A stretch of DNA of 64,000 nucleotides from Saccharospirillum salsuginis (GCF_014651855.1 NZ_BMXR01000007.1:124001-188000); one strand, 5' to 3'; positions 37,146 through 47,117 are shown, counted from the stretch's first letter. The notes: generated by a model not told the origin, from the sequence alone. Made by a program: numbers and translations.

Positions 37146-37688
37146 TTACCTTCTGTGGCGAAACACGGCCGTATTTAAAACCGGCACGGGGTCGGCCTCA
37201 ATATGCTCCAAAAAATGCCGCAAGGTGGCGGACACCGTCCGGAAGGCGATCTCCTCCCAGGGGATGTCCCCGGCCTCGAACAAGTCCACCACGCTGCTTT
37301 CCGGTGTGGTGTCGAATTCGTAATTCGGCATGTCTACGCGGTAGAACACATGAACCTGGTCGAATTCGGGCAGGCTGATCATCGACAGCAGTGTGGGGTT
37401 CCGGCCATCGACACAGGATTCCTCCACGGTCTCACGCAGGGCGCCTTCGACCGTGGTCTCGCCGTTTTCCATAAAACCGGCCGGCAGGGTCCAGTAGCCG
37501 AGGCGGGGTTCGATTGCCCGCTTGCACAGCAGGATACGGCCGTCCGGGGCGACGGGCAGGGTGCCGGTGATCAGGCGGGGGTTCTGGTAATGGATGGTGC
37601 CGCACTGGTCACAGAGGTAACGCGGGCGGTTGTCCATTTCGGGGATGTCGAAGCGGACCGGTTGTCCGCAATGGCTGCAAAAATTCAT
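37146..37688 (-). CDS. NUDIX hydrolase with N-terminal zinc ribbon
   Basis: A 180-residue pyrophosphohydrolase. A four-cysteine zinc ribbon (C4, C7, C26, C29: FCSHCG and LCDQCG) precedes the NUDIX fold with box GFMENGETTVEGALRETVEE (about residues 73-92). The ending SCV in place of the classical xGU is usual in this zinc-ribbon subgroup. Relatives include ADP-ribose and NAD-type hydrolases; the substrate here is not determined. It stands alone, head to head with nothing, and lies 49 bases before the DUF3135 gene's 3' end on the same strand. Confidence 0.88.
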   Translation of the reverse strand: MNFCSHCGQPVRFDIPEMDNRPRYLCDQCGTIHYQNPRLITGTLPVAPDGRILLCKRAIEPRLGYWTLPAGFMENGETTVEGALRETVEESCVDGRNPTLLSMISLPEFDQVHVFYRVDMPNYEFDTTPESSVVDLFEAGDIPWEEIAFRTVSATLRHFLEHIEADPVPVLNTAVFRHRR

Positions 37689-37737
37689 CGATGAACGCGA
37701 CTGTGGCTTATGAACGTCTGACTGGGGGATTAGCCTA

Positions 37738-38097
37738 TCAGGACTGGTCCGGTTCGTCTTCCCGCGTGTTACCGAACAGTGGAATCACCGGTGCCTTGGG
37801 GCGGTCGTCGTCGGGTGTCAGGGAGCCGAAATCGTTGAGGGTGTCGCGCAGGGTGTTGACCCGGTCGTACATCAGCTGCGACATACGGATGCAGCTTTGC
37901 ACCGGGTTCTTGGCCCGGCGGCGTTCCATGTCGATGATGAACTGAAGACCCTTCAGCCGGCGCTGCTGGCTGGCCGGGGCGTGCTCGATGAAGTCCTCGA
38001 TCAGCGTATGGCGCAGGTCTTCCAACCCGTCCGGGTCGCTCGTGGCCAGCTCCATCAACTGTTCGAAACTGGGGAGTTCTTTCTTGAGCTCAGACAT
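37738..38097 (-). CDS. DUF3135 family protein
   Basis: A 119-residue cytoplasmic protein of the gammaproteobacterial DUF3135 family. The N-terminal helix is PSFEQLMELATSDPDGLEDLRH, the central QQRRLKGLQFIIDMERRRAKNP and the rest MSQLMYDRVNTLRDTL; the charged tail has no motif. It is probably all-helical. The function is unknown. It diverges from the NUDIX CoA-pyrophosphatase-like gene across a 213-base shared upstream region. Confidence 0.75.
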   Translation of the reverse strand: MSELKKELPSFEQLMELATSDPDGLEDLRHTLIEDFIEHAPASQQRRLKGLQFIIDMERRRAKNPVQSCIRMSQLMYDRVNTLRDTLNDFGSLTPDDDRPKAPVIPLFGNTREDEPDQS

Positions 38098-38310
38098 TAG
38101 CGTCTCCTCGCGAACCGCTCTCTTCCTTGAAACCTCCCGGTCAAATTACCACCGTCGGAGCGGGATTGGTACTGACATTGTTCAAAATGTGAACTGTGGG
38201 TAAATTTCCCGGACAGAGGTGTCCAGGTAAGGGGTAAAGGTAAGGAAAATGCATGCAAAAGGCCGCAGTTGGCCGGGTATTTCGGCACACTTTGTGCCAT
38301 ATTGTTTTTC

Positions 38311-38928
38311 ATGATATCCGATTCGTCTCTTCTCGCCCGCATGCGGGATCGGTTGGCCGACCATCAGCCGACCCTGTTGTCGTTGAACAAACCTCGAGCG
38401 GGCGTTCTGGTACCCATGGTGGCGGGAGCCGAGCCAGCCTTGCTGCTGACCGTGCGCGCCAGCCATCTCAATTCCCATCCCGGTGACGTGGCGTTTCCCG
38501 GTGGCATGTGGGAAACCTCGGACGCCGACCTGCAGCAAACGGCGCTGCGTGAAACCGATGAAGAACTGAACATCCCGCCCGATCGCGTGAGCGTATTGGG
38601 GCCTTTGTCCACCGGGCTCTCCAAAACCGGTGTTCAGGTGTATCCTTACGTCGGTGTGATCGAGCAGTTGGACGGGTGTCGGGCCAGCCCCGATGAGATC
38701 GAGAGCTGGTTTACCGTGCCCTGGTCTTTCTTCGCCACGACCGAACCGGAACTGCAACCGATTCGGCGGCATGGCATTGAATTTCATCTGCCCCATTATC
38801 ACTACGAGCGTTGGCACATCTGGGGGCTGACCGCGATGATTCTGCTGGAGCTGATCAATCTGGTGGAAGAAACCGACTGGCCGTTGCCGCCGTTTTCGCA
38901 AGTCACCCGTCCCGGTCGCGGTGGCTGA
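38311..38928 (+). CDS. NUDIX hydrolase, CoA pyrophosphatase (NudL) type
   Basis: A 205-residue NUDIX enzyme carrying the CoA-pyrophosphatase-specific motif LLTVRASHLNSHPGDVAFPGG (about residues 47-67) directly before the NUDIX box (FPGGMWETSDADLQQTALRETDEEL). Relatives split CoA or acyl-CoA into 3',5'-ADP and phosphopantetheine. The start is set at the ATG of MISDSSLLARM; the frame is open 14 codons further up and no good ribosome site separates the options. It lies upstream of the DUF4062 pair with 111 bases between. Confidence 0.85.
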   Translation: MISDSSLLARMRDRLADHQPTLLSLNKPRAGVLVPMVAGAEPALLLTVRASHLNSHPGDVAFPGGMWETSDADLQQTALRETDEELNIPPDRVSVLGPLSTGLSKTGVQVYPYVGVIEQLDGCRASPDEIESWFTVPWSFFATTEPELQPIRRHGIEFHLPHYHYERWHIWGLTAMILLELINLVEETDWPLPPFSQVTRPGRGG

Positions 38929-39039
38929 GCACGTGTACCGGGAACGCCTCTGAATGCCCCTGAAGTCGCATCAGACGGGGATTGTGTTACACTTCATACA
39001 CTTCTTCTGCGAAAAGGAAGCTGCAGGCGGTTTAATAAG

Positions 39040-40032
39040 ATGTCAGATACCAAACCCTTGATCATGGTGGCCTCGCTGGATCGCCACCTGCAGAAAGAGC
39101 GAAGCGCCCTTTTTGAAGCCCTGATGGCCCAGGGTTGCATTCCCACCGGCTTGCCATTCCCCGCCGTCGCGGCCAACTATCTGTGGAAACTCAACCAGAT
39201 CGCCATCAACGATGCCGATTATGTGTTTTTGTTGATCGGTCGCGAATACGGTCCCTTGTCCGAAAAAGGCGTCGGCTACCTGCACCAGACCTACGCCGCC
39301 GCGCGTGCCGCGCACAAAACCGTCGTCTCCTTTATCTACACCGGCGACGAAAAACCCGTTCTCAGTGAAATCGATCAAACCCGTTTGACCGAACTGATCG
39401 CCCAGGCCAAGACCGGCATCAACTACGAATGGGACAGCGAAGAAACGCTGCGCGACAAGGCCGAGCTCGCCGTGGAATATGTGTTGGAAACCTACCCGCA
39501 ACCGGGCTGGTGCCGGGCACTGGACGAACCCCATGAAAACCGGGAACTCGAAGCCCTGCGCGAACAGGTGGCCCAGTTGAAGCGGGAAATGGAGAAAGAT
39601 CGAGCGGATACCATCGCGGATCTGTCCCTGTTGCACGACCCCAAGTCGGTCTGGAAAACCCGGTTCAACTGCAAGGCGTTTCGCGAGGGTCAGTTGAAAG
39701 TTCTGTCCGGCGAACTCAGCGTACCCTGGAAAACCGTCTTTGGTTGGCTGGCGGCACCGCTGCTGACGCCGATTCCGGAAAACAAGGTGTTTACCCTGCT
39801 CAGCGAGTACATGCAGCCTTTGGCCTTGCAGGATATCAAACGTCGCTGGCGCGGCAGTCACGCCGTGGCCGACGTCAAACCGGACCGGGCCTCGTTTGAC
39901 CAGCTCAAACTGCAACTGCGCGGCACCGAATTGATTCGGTTCGACGACCAGGGCCGCTGGCGCTTGACCGAAGCCGGTGAGAGCGTCGCCATGCACAACA
40001 CCACCTTGCTATCCAGTACACACCAAGTCTGA
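39040..40032 (+). CDS. DUF4062 protein with coiled coil and winged-helix-like C-terminus
   Basis: A 330-residue protein. The N-terminal DUF4062 domain (about residues 5-105) has a TIR/nucleoside-deoxyribosyltransferase-like fold. The sequence LIMVASLDRHLQKERSALFEAL corresponds to the family's vSSTyxDLxxER opening, and NDADYVFLLIGREYGPL to its DYyvliiggRYG box. A short coiled coil (about 168-192, NRELEALREQVAQLKREMEK) follows. The C-terminal region (about 205-325) contains VPWKTVFGWLAAPLL and a terminal LIRFDDQGRWRLTEAGESVA typical of a winged-helix domain. No NTPase domain is attached, unlike most DUF4062 proteins. Its TGA overlaps the ATG of the XRE regulator by one base. An immune-sensor or NAD-related role is inference. 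Confidence 0.8.
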   Translation: MSDTKPLIMVASLDRHLQKERSALFEALMAQGCIPTGLPFPAVAANYLWKLNQIAINDADYVFLLIGREYGPLSEKGVGYLHQTYAAARAAHKTVVSFIYTGDEKPVLSEIDQTRLTELIAQAKTGINYEWDSEETLRDKAELAVEYVLETYPQPGWCRALDEPHENRELEALREQVAQLKREMEKDRADTIADLSLLHDPKSVWKTRFNCKAFREGQLKVLSGELSVPWKTVFGWLAAPLLTPIPENKVFTLLSEYMQPLALQDIKRRWRGSHAVADVKPDRASFDQLKLQLRGTELIRFDDQGRWRLTEAGESVAMHNTTLLSSTHQV

Positions 40033-40478
40033 TGACATTTTCGGATCGACTACTGGAGCTGATCGGCGACAGCTCCGTCAGTGAATTCGCCCGCCGCGTC
40101 GGCCTCGGCGAAAGCCTGGTTCGCAAATACCTGAAAGGGTCGGAACCGACCTTGTCGCGCGCCCGCCAGATCGCCGAAGCCACCCACTGTTCACTGGAAT
40201 GGCTGGCCAGTGGCGAGGGCGACCCCTACCACCAGGCCGACGTCGTCGATATGGGCGCGCTGCAGACCGCCTTGCAAATCATCTCGGACGAACCCGGTAT
40301 GGAAGCCTGGGTGATCCCCGAAGAGTCGACCTTGATCCGGATGATCGCCGTGTACCAGTATTTGCTGGCGACGAAATTGCGGGACGGGGAATTCGATGAA
40401 CCTCTGGCGCGGTCGTTCGCCCGGTTTTTGAAGAGTGGGCAGAATCTGGATTCGTTCAAGGCGGAGCGGATCAGATAG
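40032..40478 (+). CDS. XRE-family HTH regulator, phage-repressor-like
   Basis: A 148-residue DNA-binding protein. The N-terminal HTH (about residues 4-60) reads RLLELIGDSSVSEFARRVGLG and SLVRKYLKGSEPTLSRARQIAEATHCSLEWLASGEG, like the c2/CI-type repressors. The C-terminal helical part (about 70-148) lacks the S24 peptidase of LexA-type repressors. It is translationally coupled to the DUF4062 gene (TGATG) and probably controls the pair. The stop is followed at once by a type C hairpin, which may terminate the operon. Confidence 0.85.
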   Translation: MTFSDRLLELIGDSSVSEFARRVGLGESLVRKYLKGSEPTLSRARQIAEATHCSLEWLASGEGDPYHQADVVDMGALQTALQIISDEPGMEAWVIPEESTLIRMIAVYQYLLATKLRDGEFDEPLARSFARFLKSGQNLDSFKAERIR

Positions 40479-40488
40479 GATTGACCTT

Positions 40489-40532
40489 CTCCCCAGCCCT
40501 CTCCCTCTGGGAGAGGGCTGGGGAGAGGGTCA
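40489..40532. repeat. Type C hairpin, copy 2, overlapping the DegV stop
   Basis: CTCCCCAGCCCTCTCCC-TCT-GGGAGAGGGCTGGGGAG is a near-perfect stem of 17 base pairs. Its GGTCAAA end supplies the TGA stop of the convergent DegV gene (40530-40532). Confidence 0.85.
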
Positions 40533-41462
40533 AACCACAAACGCCACACTCAAAGCCCCACGCCCCAACTCCACCGCCGACGTCGCACTCATCGTCGACA
40601 ACCAGACATGCCCGCCCTGGTGCAACACCACCTCATGCAGTTTCCGGAACAACGGCCGGGTACGAACCTCGGCCAATGGGCCGGCGTAACTGACATTGAC
40701 GACGCGGTAGGTGATGCGACGTTCCTCCAGTTCTTCCAGGATACGGTTCAGCAGGTGGTCCACCGACTGTTTGCGCGGTGCCCGTTCGATCAGATTGTGC
40801 TGGTCGTCGTGCAGACTGAATATCGGAGTGCCGCCCAATCTGAGTTGTTGCTGTTTCAACCAGCCCAGGGTTTCGAACCGTGGGTCTTTAAGCCGGTGCA
40901 GGCGTCCGGGGTCGGGGCAGCTGTAGAGCATCTGCACCCGCTTGCGAAATGCATCCAGCGGTTTGCGCAGTTTGTCGATGGAGACTTTGTGTTCCCGGTG
41001 CAGGTCCATGGTCTCGTGCATGACCAGGCCGTAGCCGGCGTAGAGCTGGCCGCTGTCGAGCAGACGAACCCGGTAGTGTCCCTTGAGATTGGCCGCTTCG
41101 CGGCGTTGGTCCAGTTCCGGTTGCACCACGAAGGAGGATTCGCGCAGTTTTTGGTGAGTCGGTGACCAGGCCTGGGCCGGAGTGATCACCTGCAGGCTGT
41201 CGGAATGGTAAATCCAGTGATCGGTCAGATTGAGAATAAAAGCATCGGTGTCTCCGCCCAGTGAACGCCAGGGTTTGTCCTTGCTTTCCGTCATGCGGTG
41301 ATAGACCGCCTGGGTGTGCTTGTGGCTGCGGTCATCCACCCACAAGGTGCCATCGGACCGGTTCAGCGGTTCCAGAATAGTGGGTAAAACTTTGGCTTCG
41401 AAGCGGGTGATCACCGAAGAGGGCAGGTCACAGGTGGCGTCGGTCAGTAAGGTCAGATACAT
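40530..41462 (-). CDS. DegV family (fatty-acid-binding-like) protein
   Basis: A 310-residue protein with the DegV fold. The N-terminus TLLTDATCDLPSSVI matches the family's DSxxDLP opening, and the middle LLDSGQLYAGYGLVMHETMDL matches the DSkxvsxGlG box. The C-terminal domain contains VVNVSYAGPL. DegV proteins bind fatty acids and in Firmicutes serve as FakB subunits for fatty-acid kinase; no FakA is visible here, so the role is open. Its stop codon lies inside a type C hairpin. It converges on the DUF4062-XRE operon. Confidence 0.8.
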   Translation of the reverse strand: MYLTLLTDATCDLPSSVITRFEAKVLPTILEPLNRSDGTLWVDDRSHKHTQAVYHRMTESKDKPWRSLGGDTDAFILNLTDHWIYHSDSLQVITPAQAWSPTHQKLRESSFVVQPELDQRREAANLKGHYRVRLLDSGQLYAGYGLVMHETMDLHREHKVSIDKLRKPLDAFRKRVQMLYSCPDPGRLHRLKDPRFETLGWLKQQQLRLGGTPIFSLHDDQHNLIERAPRKQSVDHLLNRILEELEERRITYRVVNVSYAGPLAEVRTRPLFRKLHEVVLHQGGHVWLSTMSATSAVELGRGALSVAFVV

Positions 41463-41569
41463 GAGACGGACATCCCTTTCCTACATGATTGCTACAGGTG
41501 GGCGAAGTGTAGATCAAATAGGGAAAGTGTGCCGGAGAATGGGTGCATGTGTGTCCGCTTTTGAAAGAT

Positions 41570-41633
41570 GTCGCGCACGGAGTGCGCTCCTACACTCAAC
41601 TCCGAATTTGTAGGAGCGCACTCCGTGCGCGAC
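41570..41633. repeat. Inverted pair of REP-like palindromes, type A
   Basis: Two full copies, minus at 41570-41593 and plus at 41610-41633, lie 16 bases apart between DegV and the nth 3' end; this is a typical head-to-head REP pair (BIME-like). Confidence 0.88.
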
Positions 41634-41636
41634 CCA

Positions 41637-42272
41637 TCATTCCACTGTTTTATCCTTAAACTCGCACAGATCCTCAATCAAGCAAGCCCCACACCGTGGC
41701 TTTCGCGCCACACAGGTATATCGCCCGTGCAAAATCAGCCAGTGGTGCGCGTCCATCAAAAATTCCTTCGGCACCAGCCGCATCAATCGGTCTTCCACCT
41801 CAACGACGTTCTTGCCCGGTGCGATGCCGGTCCGGTTGGCGACGCGAAAGATGTGGGTGTCCACCGCCATGGTGGGCTGGCGGAAGGCGGTGTTGAGCAC
41901 GACATTGGCGGTCTTGCGGCCGACACCGGGCAGGGCTTCGAGGTCCTTGCGGTTGTCGGGCACTTCCCCGCCGTGCTTGTCCAGCAATTGCCGGCACAGT
42001 TTGATGACGTTTTCGGCTTTGGAGTTGTACAGGCCAATGGTCTTGATGTACTCCTTCAGCCCGTCCAGGCCCAGGTCGTAGATTGCCTGCGGGGTGTTGG
42101 CGACCGGGTAAAGTTTGTCGGTTGCCTTGTTCACGCCCTTGTCGGTCGCCTGGGCGGAGAGGACCACGGCGACCAGCAGTTCGAACGGCGTGGTGTAATT
42201 GAGTTCGGTTTCCGGATGCGGGTTGGCCTCGCGTAGGCGTGTGAAGATTTCGGTGCGTTTTTGTTTGTTCAT
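41637..42272 (-). CDS. nth: Endonuclease III (DNA glycosylase/AP lyase)
   Basis: The 211-residue base-excision repair enzyme for oxidised pyrimidines. The helix-hairpin-helix is [20 protein letters not shown] (about residues 108-127) with the catalytic Lys. The catalytic Asp lies in [12 protein letters not shown], and the C-terminal 4Fe-4S loop is [17 protein letters not shown] (CX6CX2CX5C). The gene start overlaps the rnfE stop, giving the classical rnfABCDGE-nth arrangement. The stop lies four bases from a REP pair. Confidence 0.97.
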   Translation of the reverse strand: MNKQKRTEIFTRLREANPHPETELNYTTPFELLVAVVLSAQATDKGVNKATDKLYPVANTPQAIYDLGLDGLKEYIKTIGLYNSKAENVIKLCRQLLDKHGGEVPDNRKDLEALPGVGRKTANVVLNTAFRQPTMAVDTHIFRVANRTGIAPGKNVVEVEDRLMRLVPKEFLMDAHHWLILHGRYTCVARKPRCGACLIEDLCEFKDKTVE

Positions 42273-43024
42273 GAAATATTCCCGGTCACCCGAACCCGCT
42301 TCGACCCAGCCACGGGCTTGTCTTTCAATCGCTCGGCCCGTGCCTCAAGACCGCTGTCGATCCGGTTTTTCAGCGCGATCAAAAACCCGAGCCCGACGAA
42401 CGCCCCCGGGGGCAGCACGGCGAACAGGAAGTCCGGGTAATCCTTGAACACTTCGATGCGCCAGTTCTCGGCCACCGGGCCGAAAATCAGCTGCATGTTG
42501 GTGAACAGCGTCCCCTGGCCGATCAATTCCCGAATGGCGCCGAGCACCAGCAGCACCGCGAGAAAACCCAGTGACATCATGAAGCCGTCGAGCATCGAGG
42601 GCAGCACCGGGTTTTTCCGGGCGAAGCCGTCGGCACGGCCGAGGATGGTGCAGTTGGTGACGATCAGCGGAATGAAAATACCGAGCACCTGGTACAGCTC
42701 GTAAGTGAACGCCTGCATCAGCAGTTCGGCGCAGGTCACGAAAGAAGCGATAATCATCACGAAGGCCGGCAGGCGCACGGAGTCCGGCACGTAGTTGCGG
42801 ATCATCGAGACAGCGGTGTTGGAGCCGACCAGGACGACCATGGTCGCGATGCCGAGACCCAGGGCGTTGACCACGGTACCGGTGACCGCCAGCAGCGGAC
42901 ATAAACCGAGCAACTGCACCAGGGCGGCGTTGTTGTCCCACAGGCCGTTGCGGGTCAGTTCCCCGGCCTGGCCTTTCGGTCGGGTGTCCGTGGTGGCTTC
43001 TGGGGTGACTTCCGGTTCAGACAT
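42269..43024 (-). CDS. rnfE: Rnf electron transport complex subunit E
   Basis: A 251-residue integral membrane protein with six predicted helices, of the RnfE/NqrD family, part of the ion-pumping ferredoxin:NAD+ oxidoreductase. Family segments are [24 protein letters not shown] and [23 protein letters not shown], the latter with a conserved Cys. An N-terminal charged tail and a basic C-terminal tail extend the usual core a little. It overlaps nth by four bases and abuts rnfG. Confidence 0.95.
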   Translation of the reverse strand: MSEPEVTPEATTDTRPKGQAGELTRNGLWDNNAALVQLLGLCPLLAVTGTVVNALGLGIATMVVLVGSNTAVSMIRNYVPDSVRLPAFVMIIASFVTCAELLMQAFTYELYQVLGIFIPLIVTNCTILGRADGFARKNPVLPSMLDGFMMSLGFLAVLLVLGAIRELIGQGTLFTNMQLIFGPVAENWRIEVFKDYPDFLFAVLPPGAFVGLGFLIALKNRIDSGLEARAERLKDKPVAGSKRVRVTGNIS

Positions 43025-43734
43025 TAGGCACCTTCATTGGCTGTGTCGGCCGCGTCGGTGTCGGGAGCGGCCGACGCGGGTTCGTTGGACAGGAGTACGG
43101 CCCGGTTTTCGGTGTAAAACCTGAGCCCCCGGGCCACGGCGCGAACCACGGCCCGTGGCGTGATGGTCGCACCGGTCAGCTGGTCGAATTCGCCGCCGTC
43201 TTTCTTCACTTCCCAGTCTTCGGGCGGGGTCTTGTCGAACGACTCGCCGACAAAACTCTGTATCCAGTCTGTCTTGCCGGATTCGATCTGGTCGCCCAGG
43301 CCGGGGGTTTCCTTGTGCCGAATCACCCGAACGCCGAGCAGTTCGCCGTCGCGGTCCACCGCCATGATCAAGCGGATGGCCTCGGTATAGCCTTCCGGGG
43401 CGACCAGCGGCAACAGCACGGCGGTGACCTCGCCCTCCCGTTTGGCCTGGAACCAGTCCGCCGGTTGCGGCAGGCGCAACAGGGCCCGATTGCTCAGGGT
43501 ATCCAGGGCGGTGCTGTAACGGGTGTTGAGCAGGTCGTTGTCGTACGTGTCCTCGGGCACCAGTTCGAACAGGGTGCGCGCCTCGAAGGCCGCTTCGTTC
43601 CGGTCGATCCGCTCTTTGGTCAGCGTTTGGGTGACGGCGATGATACCGGCCGTGAAGATGGCGAACAAACCCAGGCCGATGGCGCTGCGGCGAATCGCCT
43701 GACTCAGGGTGACGGTGTCCTGGTTATCACTCAT
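43024..43734 (-). CDS. rnfG: Rnf electron transport complex subunit G
   Basis: A 236-residue protein with one N-terminal membrane helix (about residues 15-35) and a periplasmic FMN-binding domain. The flavinylation motif is [11 protein letters not shown] (about 186-196), whose Thr is the expected covalent FMN attachment site. [31 protein letters not shown] is the family core. It overlaps rnfD by eight bases and shares one base with rnfE. An acidic Ala-rich tail (about 218-236) is specific to this protein. Confidence 0.95.
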   Translation of the reverse strand: MSDNQDTVTLSQAIRRSAIGLGLFAIFTAGIIAVTQTLTKERIDRNEAAFEARTLFELVPEDTYDNDLLNTRYSTALDTLSNRALLRLPQPADWFQAKREGEVTAVLLPLVAPEGYTEAIRLIMAVDRDGELLGVRVIRHKETPGLGDQIESGKTDWIQSFVGESFDKTPPEDWEVKKDGGEFDQLTGATITPRAVVRAVARGLRFYTENRAVLLSNEPASAAPDTDAADTANEGA

Positions 43735-44755
43735 TCTTGTAGCCTTTCACCGGTTTCTCGTGGCCGTAGACGCGGGGCCGGGTGTAGTGGTCGATCAGGG
43801 GTGCTGCGAAGTTCATCAGCAGCACGGCGAAGGCCACGGCGTCCGGGTAGTTGCCCCAGGTCCGGATCAGGTAGATCAGCACGCCGATGCCGAAGCCGTA
43901 GACCAGCTTGCCCTTGTTGCTGGTGGCGGCGCTGACCGGGTCGGTGGCGATGAAGAAGGCCCCCAGCATGGTGGCGCCGCCGAGCAGATGCAGGCTCAGC
44001 GGTACGCGGACGTCGGCGTCCCAACTGAACAGCAACGCCATACCGCCGAGCCCGACCAGAAAGCTGACCGGAATGTGCCAGGTGATGATCCGTTTCCACA
44101 ACAGAAAGGCGCCGCCACCAAGGAAAGCCAGGTTGGCGATGTCCCAGCCCTCGGCCACGAAGGTGCCGAAGACCGGTTTTTGCAGAACTTCGGACGCCGT
44201 CAGCCGGGCGATGTCCAGTTTGTAGACATCGAGCGGTGTGGCGCCCGTCGCACCGTCGATCGGCACGGTGCCGATGAAGATGACGGACAGGGTGTCGAAC
44301 AGGCCGAGCGTCATGTCCGGGTTGGCCCAGCGGGTGGTCATGTACAGCGGCAGCGAGACCAGCAGCAGGGCATAGGCGACCATGGCCGGGTTGAAGGGGT
44401 TGTGCCCGAGGCCCCCGAACAGTTGTTTGGCGAAGATGATGGCGATCAGCGTGCCCAGCACGGTCAACCACCAGGGCGCGAGCGGCGGCAACGCCAGGGC
44501 GAGCAGGGCGGCGGTGACCAGGGCGCTGAGGTCTTTCAGGAAAAAACCGACCGGGCGGGCGCGCCATTTGAGGATCAACCCCTCGGCCAGCACCGCCGTG
44601 CCCATGGCCAACGCCATGTTGATGACATAGCCCCAGCCAAAGGAAACGGCCAATACCACCCAGCCGGGCACCAGTGCCAGCAGCACCATGCCCATAACCC
44701 AGGTGACGGACAACGGCCCGGTGGTGTGCGGGGAGGTCATGCGGACGACGCTCAT
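43727..44755 (-). CDS. rnfD: Rnf electron transport complex subunit D
   Basis: A 342-residue integral membrane subunit with about nine helices, of the NqrB/RnfD family. It carries the covalent FMN site in VPIDGATGATPLDVYK (about residues 167-182) and the family signature GGLGHNPFNPAMVAYA (about 112-127). The start overlaps the rnfC stop by four bases. It forms the membrane pathway for electrons and ions together with A, E and G. Confidence 0.95.
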   Translation of the reverse strand: MSVVRMTSPHTTGPLSVTWVMGMVLLALVPGWVVLAVSFGWGYVINMALAMGTAVLAEGLILKWRARPVGFFLKDLSALVTAALLALALPPLAPWWLTVLGTLIAIIFAKQLFGGLGHNPFNPAMVAYALLLVSLPLYMTTRWANPDMTLGLFDTLSVIFIGTVPIDGATGATPLDVYKLDIARLTASEVLQKPVFGTFVAEGWDIANLAFLGGGAFLLWKRIITWHIPVSFLVGLGGMALLFSWDADVRVPLSLHLLGGATMLGAFFIATDPVSAATSNKGKLVYGFGIGVLIYLIRTWGNYPDAVAFAVLLMNFAAPLIDHYTRPRVYGHEKPVKGYKNE

Positions 44756-46533
44756 GACTGGGTTTCCTTTTTCCGGGCTTCATCCAGCGCTTTTTGCGCC
44801 TGGCTGTGTTTCTCTTCGAGTTTGTCCAGCGCCTTGCGCAGCGCCGGCGCCATTTCCGGGGACTCCTGTTCAGCCACGACCAGGCGTTCGTTGGCTTTCT
44901 TGACCTTGGTGGCGGCCAGCTCCAAGGCTTTTTCCAGATCCTCGATGCTTTTTTCCGCCGTGGCCTCGGCTTTCTGGGCTTTCTTGGCCTGGGAGCGGGC
45001 AATGGCCGCCTTGATGGCATCGTCTTTCTCGTCGCCGCCACCGCCTTCGGCGTTTTTCTTGGCACGCGCCTTGGCCGCGGCTTCCGCGCGGGCCTTGCGA
45101 CGGGCTTCCTTCTCGGCTTTTTCGCGTTCCAGGCGGGCCTGGCGGGCTTCGAACCGGGCCCGGGCTCTCTCCGACTTCAGGTACTCTTCTTCCTCATGCC
45201 GGATCTCGCCCTTGGCGTAGCGATAATACTGCACCAGCGGAATGCGGCTCGGGCAGACATAGGCGCAGGCGCCGCACTCGATGCAGTCGAAGATCGAATG
45301 CAGTTCGGCCGCTTCCAGGTCTCGGTGTTTCGAGGCCCACAACAGTTGTTGCGGCAGCAGGTTGGCGGGACACACCTGTTCGCACATGCCGCAGCGGATG
45401 CACGGATTATCCGGCATCGGCGCCGGCAGTTCCGTGCGCGTCGGCGCCAACAGACAGTTGGTGGTCTTCACCAGCGGGGCGGTGATGTCCGGCAGGGCGA
45501 AGCCCATCATCGGGCCGCCCATGATGACGCGGTCCGCTTTCTTCAGGTGGACGCCAGCGGTATTGAGCACGGTTTCGATGGGCGTGCCGATCAACACCTC
45601 ATAGTTGCCGGGGCGTTCGGTGGCCTCGCCGGTGACGGTGGTAATGCGGCTGATCAGCGGTTCGTCCAGCACGACGGCGCGGTAAATCTGCGCCAGGGTG
45701 CCGACGTTCTGGCAGACGATGCCGAGGTCGCTGGGCAAACCGCGCTTGGGCACTTCCTCGCCGGTGACCAGTTGAATCAGCTGTTTCTCGCCGCCGCTCG
45801 GGTATTTGGTCGGGACGACGCTGAATTTGATGTCCACATCGCAGTGATGGGCGGCGGCATGCATCGCCGCCAGGGCTTCCGGTTTGTTGTCTTCGATGCC
45901 GAGGCGAATCGTATTCGCGCCCAGCATGCGGGCGGCGATGGCGGCACCCTGGACGATCTCCTCCGCCCGCTCACGCATCAGCCGGTCGTCGGCCGTGATA
46001 TAGGGCTCGCACTCGGCGGCGTTGATCAGCAGGGTGTGAATCGGCTTGTGCTTGTTGCGGTATTTGACGTCGGTCGGGAACCCGGCCCCGCCCATGCCGG
46101 CCAGACCCGCGTCGCGCACGCGCTGGATCAGGTCCTCGACATCGGCGCTTTGCCAGTCCTTGATCGGGTGGCGTTCTCGCCAATCGTCTTCCCCGTCGGC
46201 TTCCAGCACGATGCAGGGCGCGGACAGGCCGGATTCGTGCGGGATGGCCCGGTCTTCGATCGCGCAAATGCGACCGGAGGTCGGGGCGTGCACCGCCGCG
46301 CTGACCCCGCCGACGGCCTTGGCCAGCACATCGCCCTTGCGCACGGTATTGCCGACGCCGACCACCGGCTCGGCCGGGGCGCCGATGTGCATGTTCAGCG
46401 GCAGCACCAAGCAGGCCGGAACCGGCAGTGTCTCGATCGGTGTGGTGTTGGAAATGGTTTTCTTCTCGGCCGGGTGGATGCCGCCGTGGAAGTCGAACAC
46501 CTTGTCGGACGCGATCACGGATTGTGGTGTCAT
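44752..46533 (-). CDS. rnfC: Rnf electron transport complex subunit C
   Basis: A 593-residue peripheral subunit that exchanges electrons with NAD(H). It has an N-terminal barrel-like region ([11 protein letters not shown]), a flavin/NADH-binding part ([13 protein letters not shown], about residues 130-142) and a SLBB-like segment. Two 4Fe-4S motifs follow: [17 protein letters not shown] and [18 protein letters not shown] long Ala/Lys/Glu-rich coiled tail (about 430-593) is typical of gammaproteobacterial RnfC. The start is the ATG at 46533 overlapping the rnfB stop; the open frame upstream is rnfB in another phase. Confidence 0.94.
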   Translation of the reverse strand: MTPQSVIASDKVFDFHGGIHPAEKKTISNTTPIETLPVPACLVLPLNMHIGAPAEPVVGVGNTVRKGDVLAKAVGGVSAAVHAPTSGRICAIEDRAIPHESGLSAPCIVLEADGEDDWRERHPIKDWQSADVEDLIQRVRDAGLAGMGGAGFPTDVKYRNKHKPIHTLLINAAECEPYITADDRLMRERAEEIVQGAAIAARMLGANTIRLGIEDNKPEALAAMHAAAHHCDVDIKFSVVPTKYPSGGEKQLIQLVTGEEVPKRGLPSDLGIVCQNVGTLAQIYRAVVLDEPLISRITTVTGEATERPGNYEVLIGTPIETVLNTAGVHLKKADRVIMGGPMMGFALPDITAPLVKTTNCLLAPTRTELPAPMPDNPCIRCGMCEQVCPANLLPQQLLWASKHRDLEAAELHSIFDCIECGACAYVCPSRIPLVQYYRYAKGEIRHEEEEYLKSERARARFEARQARLEREKAEKEARRKARAEAAAKARAKKNAEGGGGDEKDDAIKAAIARSQAKKAQKAEATAEKSIEDLEKALELAATKVKKANERLVVAEQESPEMAPALRKALDKLEEKHSQAQKALDEARKKETQS

Positions 46534-47111
46534 GCGGCTTCCTCCCGGCGCGGTGTGGCATCGGTCGCGATCAGGTCTACACCGGTGGCCGGTTTGTCCC
46601 AATGCCAGGTGCGCAGGGTTTCCTCGACCGGCACCATGTCGATGCAGTCGACCGGGCAGGGCTCGACGCACAGGTCGCAGCCGGTGCATTCGCTTTCGAT
46701 CACGGTGTGCATCTGCTTGGCCGCGCCCAGAATGGCGTCGACCGGGCAGGCCTGGATGCACTTGGTGCAGCCGATGCATTCATCCTCGCGGATGATGGCG
46801 ACCATCTTGCCTTTTTCCTCGCCGTGTTCGGCGTCCAGCGGTTCCGGCTCGACATCGAGCAGATCCGCCAGGGACTGGATGGTGGCCTCGCCGCCCGGCG
46901 GACACTTGTTGATCTTGTCACCCTCGGCGATGGCCTCGGCGTAGGGCCGGCATCCCGGGTAGCCGCACTGGCCACACTGGGTTTGCGGCAGGATGTTGTC
47001 GATCTCGTCGACGATGGGGTTGCCCTCCGGCTTGAAGCGAACGGAGGCGAACCCGAGCAGCGCGCCGAGCACGGCGGCCAGAATCAGCAATGTAATAACG
47101 GCTGTCCACAT
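46530..47111 (-). CDS. rnfB: Rnf electron transport complex subunit B
   Basis: A 193-residue iron-sulfur subunit that takes electrons from ferredoxin. It has an N-terminal membrane helix (about residues 5-25), a cluster motif with CGQCGYPGC (about 48-56), and two ferredoxin-type 4Fe-4S motifs, [16 protein letters not shown] (about 112-127) and [16 protein letters not shown] (about 142-157). All cysteines are intact. It is preceded by rnfA (six-base gap) and overlaps rnfC. Confidence 0.96.
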   Translation of the reverse strand: MWTAVITLLILAAVLGALLGFASVRFKPEGNPIVDEIDNILPQTQCGQCGYPGCRPYAEAIAEGDKINKCPPGGEATIQSLADLLDVEPEPLDAEHGEEKGKMVAIIREDECIGCTKCIQACPVDAILGAAKQMHTVIESECTGCDLCVEPCPVDCIDMVPVEETLRTWHWDKPATGVDLIATDATPRREEAA

Positions 47112-47117
47112 AATCGC

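Noticed and set aside
46534..46779. 82-codon extension of rnfC
   Set aside because: It is rnfB read in another phase; the ATG at 46533 overlapping the rnfB stop is the family start.
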